Source: Antedon mediterranea (Eukaryota; Echinodermata; Crinoidea; Comatulida; Antedonidae). Taken from it: DNA of 64,000 nt. The notes beneath the pieces were generated by a model. It searched no databases. It was not told the origin of the DNA and saw only the letters and a program-made list of their open reading frames with translations. The stretch spans positions 23,765,070-23,829,069 of the forward strand of contig NC_092671.1 of the NCBI RefSeq assembly GCF_964355755.1, read 5' to 3'. This document shows, one piece after another, positions 43,601 to 47,516 of this stretch. Both the position numbers and the translations under genes were made by a program. Numbering within the stretch: position 1 is the stretch's first letter; every line of letters starts with the position of its first letter.

Positions 43601-44967
43601 GATAGGCATAAAGTATATTATGGTTGGAAAGATACCTTTCAACTTGTATAGCTACAGATTTTTCAAGAATCTTTGATACCGTAGACAGAATACTAATCGG
43701 CCGATAATTCTCAACACTTGTTCTAGAATTTTTCTTAAATAGTGGGGTAACTTTAGCTGTTTTTAGATCACGAGGAAAACAATTAGTTTTAAACGAAAGG
43801 TTAATGATATGAGCTATCGGTTCAGCCAAGATTATCGCACCGTCACGTAAAAGTCTTGAGGGAATATTATCTAGACCGACGCTTTTGTTTACATTTAGGC
43901 TTTCGAGTTGAGGTTTAACCAATTCTATGGTAACCGGCTCTAGCTTAAACATTTTACCTTTTAATTTTACGTAGTATTTATGAAGATCGTTAGTGGACAT
44001 GGTGAAAAAGCCTATGCATTTTGGGAGTTTTTTGACGAGTGTTGACGCAACATTCGTGAAAAACTCATTAAAACGAGAGGCAACGCCTTTTGGACAGAAA
44101 GTTTTTTTACCATTGTCATCGAGAACTATTTTAGTGTTTGTTTAACATTTCTTCGCGTATTTGAGCTGTTTTAGGGTTTTCCATAATTTTTTAGGGTTGT
44201 CTTTATTTTCATCAATCTTATTGAGAAAATAATTAGATTTAGTTTTTTTGATCAGCCGCTGAGCTTTGTTCCTAGAGGCGCAATAAGATTTGTATATATC
44301 TAGATTAGATTTATCTTTCTTGAATTTTTTTAAAAGTGTGTCTCTTAATTTGATTTCATTAGCAATTTCGGAGGTAAACCAGGGTGCTATGTTTTGTTTA
44401 AGTCTAACTTTTTTTATTGGCGCTATTGAGTCGATCACCTTAATGATGATATCTTTAAGAGTTAACCACGCGATATTTACATTGTCATTATTAGTGACAA
44501 CAGACCAATCGATATCGTTAAGTGTTTCAAGATAGTTATTTACATTATAGTTTTTTAAAGATCGTAATTTTGCGGAGTTGTGGTCATTGTGGCTAGTTGT
44601 GAATTAATTGCAAATGAATTCTTACAAAGGGCGGATATCGCCTTGTAACTACGTATTTGTCCCTGGATGTATGACCCAGATATCGACACCCGTGAGCTGG
44701 GCCAACTTCTAAATATAGAATTGTAATGTCAATAAATGCGTACAAAGGGACACCGCCAGGGTAGTAACTAGTAACTATTGTACATGCTTTGGTCCTTGTA
44801 ACTTGATACAGCCTAGATAGATACCCACGTTTGGACCTCAATTAAAATGAGTTTGTTCACTTGTTGCCATGGTATATATAGCAGTTTAATACATGGGTCT
44901 CTCATTTTATAGCAAAAAATATAGCCTAAAGTAATATAATAGTGGAACAAGAGGTAAAAATAAGGAA

Positions 44968-44998
<31 letters not shown>

Positions 44999-46828
44999 TA
45001 CAGTAGGCCTATCTATCAGTACGGTATCGGCTGAAAGAAAGTAGTAGATGTTGCTTCTGTTTTTGGACATGATAAATAGTGTGTCACGATGGTGTAGTAC
45101 ACGATGTTTGGAGAGAGAGGCAAGCAAATCAAACTTGTTACATGCATTACCGACAATACTGTTGTGCGCACACTGTTGGATGTGTCTGTACAGCATGTGC
45201 TTGATTAAAGACAAATAACGTGTCTGTTCAGATATAGGGCATTTTGGCAATAAATCAGACTGACTGAAGAAGTATCCAGTTTATTTCATTTTTATAAACA
45301 ATTTCTGTGTTGATGCGGGGGGGGGGGGGGGATGGGGGGTTGGCATTGAACCCACATGTGTTCATGTAAAATTTGTATCTGCAGGATGTTTTGACGTCAT
45401 TTATAATAATTTAATTTAATAATTAATAGTTTACTAATGCATACCCCATTTTCTCCTAGATTTTAATATGTTCTTTCTCAATGAATTCTCTTTCACATGT
45501 GTTACAAAAGCTAAAATGTGTATTACGTCATCATTAAAAAAAAATTAGAATAACGTGAGTTACTTAATTTCATCTATACAGTATATTTCAATCTGTTATA
45601 GCTCCTCGGAATGAAAAGTGACCCACATGACATAAAGCTGTTAAATTGTAGATATGAATTCATATAAAAATGTTGCCAATCAGATGTCATATAACCAGTT
45701 GAATTAAAAAAGTCTGATTTTTATTTCTATCGTAAAAATTCATCGTGCATTTCTTTTCCATTCATTTTTGCTAGTAAAGCATGAACATAAAATAGAATTA
45801 CTGTTTTCATATGATATACTTTTAAAAACAGCCTGCAAAGTAATTTTGACTATTCATATTGCTTACAGTAGTTAGCATGACAAATTGCCAACTAACATTT
45901 AAAAATTAACTGAGCAAATAGCAGATCTGGGAGAGGGAGTAAATATTGGCTGTAGCCACCCCTTTGCCCCATTAACATAAAGAATGAACCATACATTAGA
46001 AATAAATCTAATATACGGCCATACTGCGTTGAAACACCGGTTCTCGTCAGATCACCGAAGTTAAGCAACGTTGGGCCCAGTTGCGTTCTGGATGGGAGAC
46101 CGTCTAGAAATCGTGGCGGGTGCTGTATATACTGGAGAGTGATGGTGTAATGGTAATATCGGACTAGCATGTGATAGGCATGGGTTCGAGGTTATCTGTA
46201 CCATACTAATTGCATCCTTAGGCAAGATGCTTTACTCTCATTGCCTAATCTGGTAGGTGCTGCACTGCTGGCTGCCGTGGGTCCGTGGAGGGCCTAATCC
46301 GAATTTCCTCACTGAAGACAAATAATAATACAAAATACAAAATACAAATCAGACGAGGATCCCAGTATTATATATATCTTCTATACATATTTAAATAAGA
46401 ACTTAATTAATTTTTTTAATTTCATTAACACAGAACGTCATCCGCCAGAAAGGCCTCCTCCACCAAATTTCCAACAGGGAACAACTGCGCCACGACCAAC
46501 TGCTGCACCACGACCAACTGCTGCACCACGACCAAGTGCTGCACCACAACCAAGTGCTGCACCACAACCAACTGCTCAACAAGGAATGCCTTACCCTACA
46601 CAACCTGGGTACCCAGGTTACTCTACACAACCAATGTATACACCACCTTACACAGGATATACTCCTATGCCTCTAGGATACAATCCATATAGTCAACCTC
46701 AACAAGGTGCATACACCCAACAACCGTACGCTTATTCTCAACAGCCATTTGGTCATGCCCCATACCCACAGCAACCAGGGTATCCCCAACAGCAAGCTCC
46801 TTACCCATATCCTCAACAGCCTCGCTAG
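4637..46828 (+). CDS. PDCD6IP: ALIX / programmed cell death 6-interacting protein, 5'-partial (14 exons)
   Basis: ALIX is a cytosolic ESCRT adaptor acting in multivesicular body sorting, membrane repair and abscission. Coding exons: 4637-4691, 6662-6731, 8746-8873, 9728-9881, 10258-10484, 10823-11045, 14645-14768, 20198-20375, 24706-24927, 26345-26504, 29791-29939, 30125-30259, 37704-37869 and 46434-46828. All internal borders are AG/GT and phases join without a shift, giving 794 residues. Order: BRO1 (about 1-290), V domain (about 291-640), proline-rich tail (641-794). Recognised stretches include [41 protein letters not shown] and CFARKTE. The human protein is about 868 residues, so about 70 N-terminal residues are missing; no exon for them was found in bases 1-4636. 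Introns reach 8.6 kb and are filled with mobile elements. Identification comes from recalled family sequence, not a search. Confidence 0.96.
4692..6661. other. ALIX intron, mostly unassigned
   Basis: No exon or RNA gene is visible. A short piece near 5450-5510 (aaaagtgacaggct...gcacg) matches the element at 33095-33820. The rest looks unique or too decayed to name. Confidence 0.4.
6095..6385. repeat. degenerate ~20-bp tandem repeat
   Basis: Variants of ggtggtcacttacaaga recur about a dozen times, for example gtggtcgcttacaagaggtgg, ggttgctttgggaaggtgg and aaggcggtcacttacaaga. Unit boundaries are blurred by mutation. Confidence 0.55.
6662..6731 (+). CDS. PDCD6IP: ALIX exon b (BRO1 domain)
   Basis: It starts in phase 0 after ttttag and ends one base into a codon before gtaagt. 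It encodes [20 protein letters not shown] plus KKQ. The [12 protein letters not shown] core is a strongly conserved BRO1 segment. Too short to appear as an obvious open frame. Confidence 0.95.
6792..8603. mobile_element. 1.8-kb inverted-repeat-bounded element
   Basis: Left end AATATGTGTACCGCCAAACC and the reverse complement of the right end AATATGTGTACAGCCAAATC agree over about 38 bases, including CAAAACCAGGC(G/A)TTTGTCG. No transposase frame lies between. No clear target duplication is seen. It fills the intron between ALIX exons b and c. Likely a non-autonomous DNA transposon of unknown superfamily. Confidence 0.5.
8746..8873 (+). CDS. PDCD6IP: ALIX exon c (BRO1 domain)
   Basis: The acceptor is tgtag at 8745 and the donor is gtaatt at 8874. 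The split codon gives S, then [40 protein letters not shown] and FQ. The motifs SLGYE..CVLFN.AA, IAA.Q and D..GLK.AAKH.Q are typical of the BRO1 tetratricopeptide-like helices. Confidence 0.96.
8874..9727. other. ALIX intron without recognised features
   Basis: AT-rich sequence with no frame, RNA or repeat that I can name. Confidence 0.3.
9728..9881 (+). CDS. PDCD6IP: ALIX exon d (BRO1 domain)
   Basis: The acceptor is gacacag at 9727 and the donor is gttagt at 9882. The exon encodes 51 residues plus one base, from [12 protein letters not shown] through [18 protein letters not shown]. The F of ESF aligns with human F199, one of the hydrophobic residues reported to contact the CHMP4 helix; the alignment is by eye. 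Confidence 0.95.
10258..10484 (+). CDS. PDCD6IP: ALIX exon e (BRO1 domain)
   Basis: The acceptor is ttgttag at 10257 and the donor is gtaaaa at 10485. It encodes [20 protein letters not shown], then [30 protein letters not shown] and [17 protein letters not shown] matches human KDAIIAKL, which carries CHMP4-contact positions I212 and L216, both V here, so the surface stays hydrophobic. Confidence 0.96.
10823..11045 (+). CDS. PDCD6IP: ALIX exon f (end of BRO1 domain)
   Basis: The acceptor is taaaag at 10822 and the donor is gtgagt at 11046. It encodes [40 protein letters not shown] and a linker rich in K, P and S. The tyrosine of DNDFIYH corresponds to human Y319, described as a Src phosphorylation site. 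The linker leading to the V domain is diverged, as expected. Confidence 0.95.
11582..13594. mobile_element. 2-kb TA-flanked DNA transposon remnant
   Basis: The left end CTAGAGGGTGAGCTCGCTTC and the right end (reverse complement CTAGAGGGTTCACTGGCTTC) form an inverted repeat of about 25 bases. Each is flanked by TA (11580-11581, 13595-13596). A TA duplication fits Tc1/mariner-type integration. A second internal similarity, gttctcg (11653) versus tcgagaacc (13534), lies in the same relation. No transposase remains; a different 392-bp element sits inside. A related end occurs at 50293-50345. Confidence 0.5.
12623..13014. mobile_element. 392-bp MITE with 17-bp TIR and internal iterons
   Basis: Perfect 17-bp terminal inverted repeats GCCCCGTTTCTGCTGCC (12623-12639, 12998-13014) are flanked by CCAGG on both sides (12618-12622, 13015-13019), a likely 5-bp target duplication. 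Further copies of the end sequence lie inside (near 12692 and 12760). Between them ATACCGTATAT-type units are repeated about ten times in both orientations. No coding capacity; the short frames over it are repeat artefacts. Confidence 0.7.
13595..14644. other. ALIX intron, simple repeats only
   Basis: (TAA)n occurs at about 13600-13650, and clustered ctag/taggc words at 13740-13860. Nothing else is recognised. Confidence 0.4.
14645..14768 (+). CDS. PDCD6IP: ALIX exon g (start of V domain)
   Basis: The acceptor is actttcag at 14644 and the donor is gtaaat at 14769. The split codon gives D, then [20 protein letters not shown] and [27 protein letters not shown] is the conserved entry into the V domain. 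The exon ends in phase 2. Confidence 0.95.
15334..15690 (-). pseudogene. LINE RT C-terminal ORF
   Basis: [34 protein letters not shown] and [20 protein letters not shown] follow the usual pattern downstream of CR1-like RT (LEYA.PVW, IQ.RA.RII, R..R...S..P). Confidence 0.75.
15729..16415 (-). pseudogene. LINE reverse transcriptase ORF
   Basis: It carries RT blocks in order: [34 protein letters not shown] (first catalytic D), [20 protein letters not shown], and KYVDDLT (YVDD). It is separated by frameshifts from the upstream block and from the C-terminal part. Confidence 0.8.
16536..17627 (-). pseudogene. LINE endonuclease and RT linker ORF
   Basis: This block of about 360 residues carries the APE-type endonuclease centre: [10 protein letters not shown], the LDKVFVN strand and [10 protein letters not shown] (catalytic SDH). 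A linker with PPWLT..VK and the RT start [10 protein letters not shown] follow. It is cut from the N-terminal endonuclease part by a TAA and loses frame at its end. Confidence 0.8.
18009..19483 (+). mobile_element. Helentron-like non-autonomous element, family 1
   Basis: The left end has a hairpin: AGGTGATCATTT (18009-18020) pairs with AAATAATCACCT (18027-18038). The right end repeats the arm as TTATCACCT (19444-19452), then a second hairpin AATTCATCA aag TGACGAATT (19455-19475), ending near AAATTCTAG. Arm-then-hairpin at the right end is the layout described for Helentron/Helitron2 elements; the assignment is inference. About 1.47 kb, no coding capacity. Interior phrases recur in the family-2 copies. 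Confidence 0.55.
19935..20070. repeat. interspersed repeat (copy also at 55147-55290)
   Basis: aaatatttcttacaagaaac and attgtccccctgaaaaatat through gtcacataatagttattc recur almost base for base at 55147-55290. Element type unknown. Confidence 0.6.
20198..20375 (+). CDS. PDCD6IP: ALIX exon h (V domain)
   Basis: The acceptor is ttactag at 20197 and the donor is gtgagt at 20376. It encodes [20 protein letters not shown] through [27 protein letters not shown] and PELL.RNREI are strong ALIX V-domain signatures. Confidence 0.96.
20376..21260. other. ALIX intron without recognised features
   Basis: I see no exon, RNA or named repeat here. Confidence 0.3.
21282..21317 (+). ncRNA. hammerhead-ribozyme-like motif (Penelope-like type)
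   Basis: CTGATGA (21282-21288), a 4-bp stem GGGC/GCCC with 7-base loop (21290-21304), GAAA (21305-21308), a 3-bp stem AGC/GCT (21308-21310 and 21314-21316), then A at the cleavage position. This is the core order of a minimal type I hammerhead. Stem I is poorly supported, so the copy may be inactive. Such motifs are known from Penelope-like retroelements. Confidence 0.45.
21890..22485 (+). mobile_element. LINE RT fragment (5' part)
   Basis: Broken frames give [16 protein letters not shown], then [42 protein letters not shown] and [20 protein letters not shown]. This is the RT order of a LINE up to the PQG block. It is interrupted at about 22486 by a DNA element and resumes near 23270. Confidence 0.65.
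22486..22690 (+). mobile_element. DNA element with GTTTCTGCTG end and ACCGATTATT iterons
   Basis: The left end GGGGCCTGTTTCTGCTG resembles the TIR at 12623. An inverted copy (GGCAGCAGAAACAG) follows at 22542. The unit AACCGATTATT recurs about five times. A piece around gacctctagagt also matches sequence inside the 12.6-13.0 kb element. No right end was found, so it is probably truncated somewhere before 23270. Confidence 0.5.
23270..23640 (+). mobile_element. LINE fragment (RT C-terminus)
   Basis: [33 protein letters not shown] and [20 protein letters not shown] follow the C-terminal pattern of one LINE group (RLYFLRKL, K...I....HPL). Probably the other half of the LINE at 21890-22485. Confidence 0.6.
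23788..24456. repeat. 23-bp minisatellite, ~29 copies
   Basis: The unit aaatggttatgataatattg plus gtt is repeated head to tail with few changes (gaa for taa at the start, two copies with atatgg, one deletion near 24193). It ends 250 bp before ALIX exon i. Confidence 0.97.
24706..24927 (+). CDS. PDCD6IP: ALIX exon i (V domain)
   Basis: This is a phase-0 exon of exactly 74 codons, from ttgcag at 24705 to gtaaga at 24928. It encodes [40 protein letters not shown] and a helix ending GKTE. LLDEEEA.D...R.KF...W.RTPS is typical of the family. It lies 250 bp after a 23-bp minisatellite. Confidence 0.96.
25116..26126 (+). mobile_element. Helentron-like non-autonomous element, family 2 (complete)
   Basis: Left hairpin: GGTTATCCGC (25116-25125), loop ACTTG, GCGGATAACC (25131-25140), perfect over 10 bp. 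Right end: GCGGATAACC (26085-26094), then hairpin AACTCGTC/GACGAGTT (26096-26117) and CAAATCTAG. The left base before it is TT. No coding capacity. Interior phrases (ggattaaaaatggcatgttt, gtgacatcatcgt.tggcca, agagcgcatct) recur in the other copies of this window. Confidence 0.6.
26345..26504 (+). CDS. PDCD6IP: ALIX exon j (V domain)
   Basis: The acceptor is tttaaag at 26344 and the donor is gtaagt at 26505. It encodes [40 protein letters not shown] and ELKGSTFNM. The A.P.AN.A....S.VV..L pattern and the EREV.E..LK helix match the V-domain hinge region. Confidence 0.94.
26505..27792 (+). other. ALIX intron with a possible LINE 3' end
   Basis: At 27128-27190 tgatcagcttcagctggatg and gaccacctttgtaaaat precede an AATAAATAT-type tail. 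This resembles the tails of the SINEs at 30636 and 55430 (reverse strand), so it may be the 3' end of their LINE partner. The rest is unassigned. Confidence 0.4.
27793..29545. repeat. 99-bp direct repeats 1.65 kb apart
   Basis: 27793-27891 and 29447-29545 start with acttcatcaaggcttctatg and end with gaaattac, differing at about eight positions. A solo LTR lies between. They could be LTRs of a short element or the ends of a local duplication. Confidence 0.75.
28232..28912 (-). mobile_element. putative solo LTR
   Basis: On the minus strand it begins TGTCACAGTTGATAATGG and ends CCACATGACA, giving TGTCA/TGACA ends. An AATAAA lies near 28298. Flanks are CACTC and CACAC, an imperfect 5-bp duplication. 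Length 681 bp. No internal retroelement sequence is present. Confidence 0.5.
29791..29939 (+). CDS. PDCD6IP: ALIX exon k (V domain)
   Basis: The acceptor is atgttgcag at 29790 and the donor is gtgagt at 29940. It encodes [20 protein letters not shown], then [20 protein letters not shown] and ILLSNIQ. FL..LA.DG.INE and LD.VYG are conserved ALIX features. Confidence 0.95.
30125..30259 (+). CDS. PDCD6IP: ALIX exon l (V domain)
   Basis: This is a phase-0 exon of 45 codons between tctcag at 30124 and gtaaaa at 30260. It encodes [40 protein letters not shown] and EEGTK. REEVL..LA...(N/D).F.EL..NL.EGTK matches the last V-domain helices. Confidence 0.95.
30322..31880 (+). mobile_element. Helentron-like element, family 2, with SINE insertion
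   Basis: It starts at the second left arm (GCGGATAAC, 30322), so the first arm is lost. It ends with GCGGATAAC, CTCGTC and AAATCTAG (31855-31880), with the right hairpin collapsed. The interior matches the copy at 25116. A tRNA-derived SINE interrupts it at 30636-30878. A further partial copy starts directly at 31881. Confidence 0.55.
30636..30878 (-). mobile_element. tRNA-derived SINE
   Basis: On the minus strand: A box TGGCTTGGTGG (30857-30867), 32 bases, B box GGGTTGAAGTC (30814-30824). The 3' part ends with CAGCAATTGCTG, GGATGGATCACCC and a run of A. The break points in the surrounding element define its edges. Confidence 0.7.
31881..32330 (+). mobile_element. partial Helentron-like copy, family 2
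   Basis: ttcttctttctttccaccct, gtttctctaaaacgtgtaaa and ggattaaaaatagcatgttt match the left third of the copies at 25116 and 30322, in the same order. It fades near 32330. Confidence 0.5.
32331..33094. other. ALIX intron without recognised features
   Basis: AT-rich, no supported feature. Confidence 0.3.
33095..33820 (+). mobile_element. Helentron-like element, family 3
   Basis: Left hairpin AGTCGC gtggaa GCGACT (33095-33112). Right arm CACGCGACT (33789-33797) is the reverse complement of the left AGTCGCGTG. It is followed by hairpin GCCAT ctat ATGGC (33801-33814). ggtcggtcggtctgtc repeats lie near both ends. Same terminal design as families 1 and 2 with different arms. No coding capacity. 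Confidence 0.55.
34090..37325. mobile_element. element with ~480-bp inverted repeats
   Basis: 34090-34566 and 36840-37325 are inverted copies; shared phrases include aaaatgaccggaaatgacg, tttctatttgctctaatgaa, gatggcggccat-type and agtagagcag. The ~2.3 kb between holds a 30-bp minisatellite and no transposase frame. A large foldback-type or deleted DNA element; superfamily not recognised. Confidence 0.65.
35040..36345. repeat. ~30-bp minisatellite, ~43 units
   Basis: The unit ttctttgtctgtggatggtc plus ttacaccccc, 29-31 bases, is repeated with variants (ggtcct/ggtctt, acacccc/atacccc, a few with an extra insertion). Because most units are 30 bases and lack stops, long frames open in several phases on both strands; these are not genes. 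Confidence 0.95.
37326..37475 (-). mobile_element. tRNA-derived SINE (tRNA-Leu/Ser-like head)
   Basis: On the minus strand ATGGCCGAGCGGTTACGG (37447-37464) is a close match to the D-arm/A box of tRNA-Leu or Ser. GGGCTCGAGCTC (37390-37401) resembles a B box. It abuts the right arm of the inverted-repeat element. A decayed tRNA gene is the alternative. Confidence 0.55.
37704..37869 (+). CDS. PDCD6IP: ALIX exon m (end of V domain, PSAP motif)
   Basis: The acceptor is tttttag at 37703 and the donor is gtaacg at 37870. The first codon is F of [20 protein letters not shown], which aligns with human F676, the residue known to contact YPXnL ligands. [20 protein letters not shown] follows. At 37842-37853 the exon encodes PSAP, the P(S/T)AP motif that binds the TSG101 UEV domain, at the same place as in the human protein. 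Confidence 0.96.
37870..40202. other. ALIX intron, mostly unassigned
   Basis: 38050-38275 may hold a minus-strand tRNA-derived SINE: GGTTCAAGTCCC (B-box type) near 38225 with a weak A box. Nothing else is supported. Confidence 0.3.
40203..41488. mobile_element. hAT-like non-autonomous DNA transposon
   Basis: The left end CAGTGGCGGATCTAGCGGGG and the right end (reverse complement CAGGGGCGGATCCAGGATTT) share the CAG.GGCGGAT(C)(T/C)AG start typical of some hAT elements. C-rich runs and ctatttttt/ctatttc follow just inside. The 8-bp target duplication is not clean. No transposase is left in 1.29 kb. Confidence 0.6.
41777..41880 (+). mobile_element. Helentron-like left-end fragment, family 2
   Basis: Hairpin GGTTATCTGC acttA GCGGATAACC (41777-41801), then ccttgttaatgtcgggatct, matching the left end at 25116. 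Truncated near 41880. Confidence 0.55.
42394..43062 (-). pseudogene. LINE RT C-terminal ORF
   Basis: [60 protein letters not shown] and [15 protein letters not shown] match the thumb/C-terminal part (YLG, FDY....WY, LQ..QNK..R.IL, WN.LP). Confidence 0.8.
43209..44000 (-). pseudogene. LINE reverse transcriptase ORF
   Basis: RT blocks in order: [96 protein letters not shown] and YADDSTI. All three catalytic aspartates are present in this block; only the flanking breaks inactivate it. Confidence 0.85.
44142..44438 (-). pseudogene. LINE linker ORF
   Basis: [40 protein letters not shown] and [10 protein letters not shown] are the usual stretch between endonuclease and RT (W.T.EI......R, R......I...K..Y, W...). 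Confidence 0.75.
44596..46011. other. ALIX intron with a Helentron-like scrap
   Basis: 45600-45740 (gttgccaatcagatgtcat, ccagttgaattaaaaaagtc) matches the right half of the family-2 element at 30322. (ATT)n at 44974-44996 and a poly-G run at 45318-45331. Otherwise nothing named. Confidence 0.4.
46012..46350 (+). mobile_element. chimeric 5S rRNA/tRNA SINE
   Basis: 46012-46130 is 5S rRNA-like: TACGGCCATAC, GATCACCGAAGTTAAGCAAC, GTTGGGCCCAGTT and GGATGGGAGACCG (boxes A, IE and C), ending GGGTGCTGTATAT. A tRNA-like head follows: A box TGGTGTAATGG (46143-46153), B box GGGTTCGAGGT (46182-46192). A ~120-base body (gcaagatgctttactctcat, ggctgccgtgggtccgtgg) and an A-rich tail complete it. 5S-tRNA fusion is known from AmnSINE1-type Deu-SINEs; I cannot confirm a Deu domain. 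It ends about 85 bp before the last ALIX exon. Confidence 0.8.
46434..46828 (+). CDS. PDCD6IP: ALIX last exon (proline-rich tail and stop)
   Basis: The acceptor is aacacag at 46433; the frame ends at TAG 46826-46828. The exon encodes 131 residues rich in P, Q, Y, G and A. Five 18-bp units at 46490-46579 encode PRPTAA-like hexapeptides, creating two PTAAPR (PxxxPR) motifs of the kind bound by CIN85/CD2AP SH3 domains. At 46589-46621 [11 protein letters not shown] matches the ALG-2-binding motif of human ALIX. The adjacent GPPX3Y motif that binds CEP55 in human reads GMPYPTQ and is not preserved. The end PLGYNPY...Q-rich resembles the human tail. Confidence 0.96.
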
Positions 46829-46909
46829 TTAACTTACCACTTAAACTACTCGACAATGCTACTATAGAATTAGCTTTTAGATTTTTAATATTAAATATAA
46901 TGTAAACTA

Positions 46910-46915
46910 AATAAA
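46910..46915 (+). promoter_or_regulatory. candidate ALIX polyadenylation signal
   Basis: AATAAA lies 82 bases after the ALIX stop codon. Another AATAAA occurs near 46985. Which is used cannot be decided from sequence. Confidence 0.4.
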
Positions 46916-47145
46916 TATATTTAAAATGATTATTTGATTGTCTAGTAGTAGTAGTACCACTTTTAAAGCACAAGAAAATATCAAAAAATAAACATCAAAT
47001 TTAAATAATAGTATGTAAACAAATAATCAGTAATTAAGTATATTGATCGATTTTGTTGGATGTAATTAAAGTTTAAAATACTTGCACATGTGTTTTGTAC
47101 AATTTACAGTATATATGTGAAAACAATTTCATCAGATATCATTAG

Positions 47146-47516
47146 AAAACTTATGTCAAGACAGTTTTGTCAAGAAAATTGGTGTGCATATTTGTCCCTG
47201 TTAATCATATTTTTCTCTTGTTTCCTTATGCATATCAACTCTTTGATTTTGCGTTTTAATAAATCTTGTTCTTTATTCATTATGTCTATATTATTCCAAC
47301 TGGGAATATGATTGCATTGATTTATGAAATCAGTTATTGCTGATTTATGTAGTTTAGATGAAGAAGGTATAATTGACACGCATGTTGGTATTTTATTTCT
47401 TCGTCAATTTAATTGGTTGGTTTGAAACATGTTGGTCTAATCGTCACCTTAACAACCTATCAACTGAAGAAGTCTAGCTGTTTGCTTAGTAAAACTGTCT
47501 TGACATGTAAGTTTTT
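47146..47516 (-). mobile_element. Penelope-like element remnant between inverted repeats
   Basis: On the minus strand 47170-47379 encodes SAITDFINQCNHIPSWNNID, IMNKEQDLLKRKIKELICIR and MINRDKY. This is the pattern (H..N..NH.I.W, D.E....R.IKE...I, NRD) of the C-terminal GIY-YIG endonuclease region of Penelope-like retroelements. Inverted copies of AAAACTTA(CA)TGTCAAGAC and AGTTTT flank it (47146-47168, 47492-47516). No RT is present. Confidence 0.5.

Larger units (their letters stand above)
42120..44595 (-). mobile_element. 5'-truncated CR1/L2-like LINE
   Basis: Read on the minus strand from about 44595: end of the endonuclease linker, reverse transcriptase and C-terminal region. It ends at a 3' tail of ATTG units (42139-42163). 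Tail microsatellite and layout fit CR1/L2 elements. One TAA (near 44140) and one frameshift (near 43205) break the frame, so it is younger than the LINE at 15201. Antisense in the last ALIX intron. Confidence 0.85.

Noticed and set aside
44993-45250. An 85-residue minus-strand frame.
   Set aside because: No family recognised; it could be a scrap of an element but nothing supports a gene.
46012-46130. A functional 5S rRNA gene.
   Set aside because: It has several changes in stems and runs straight into a tRNA-like head and SINE body, so it is the head of a SINE.
46403-46973. Minus-strand frames with CSTWLWCS- and GMGHDQM-type repeats.
   Set aside because: They are the antisense of the last ALIX exon and its 3' UTR.
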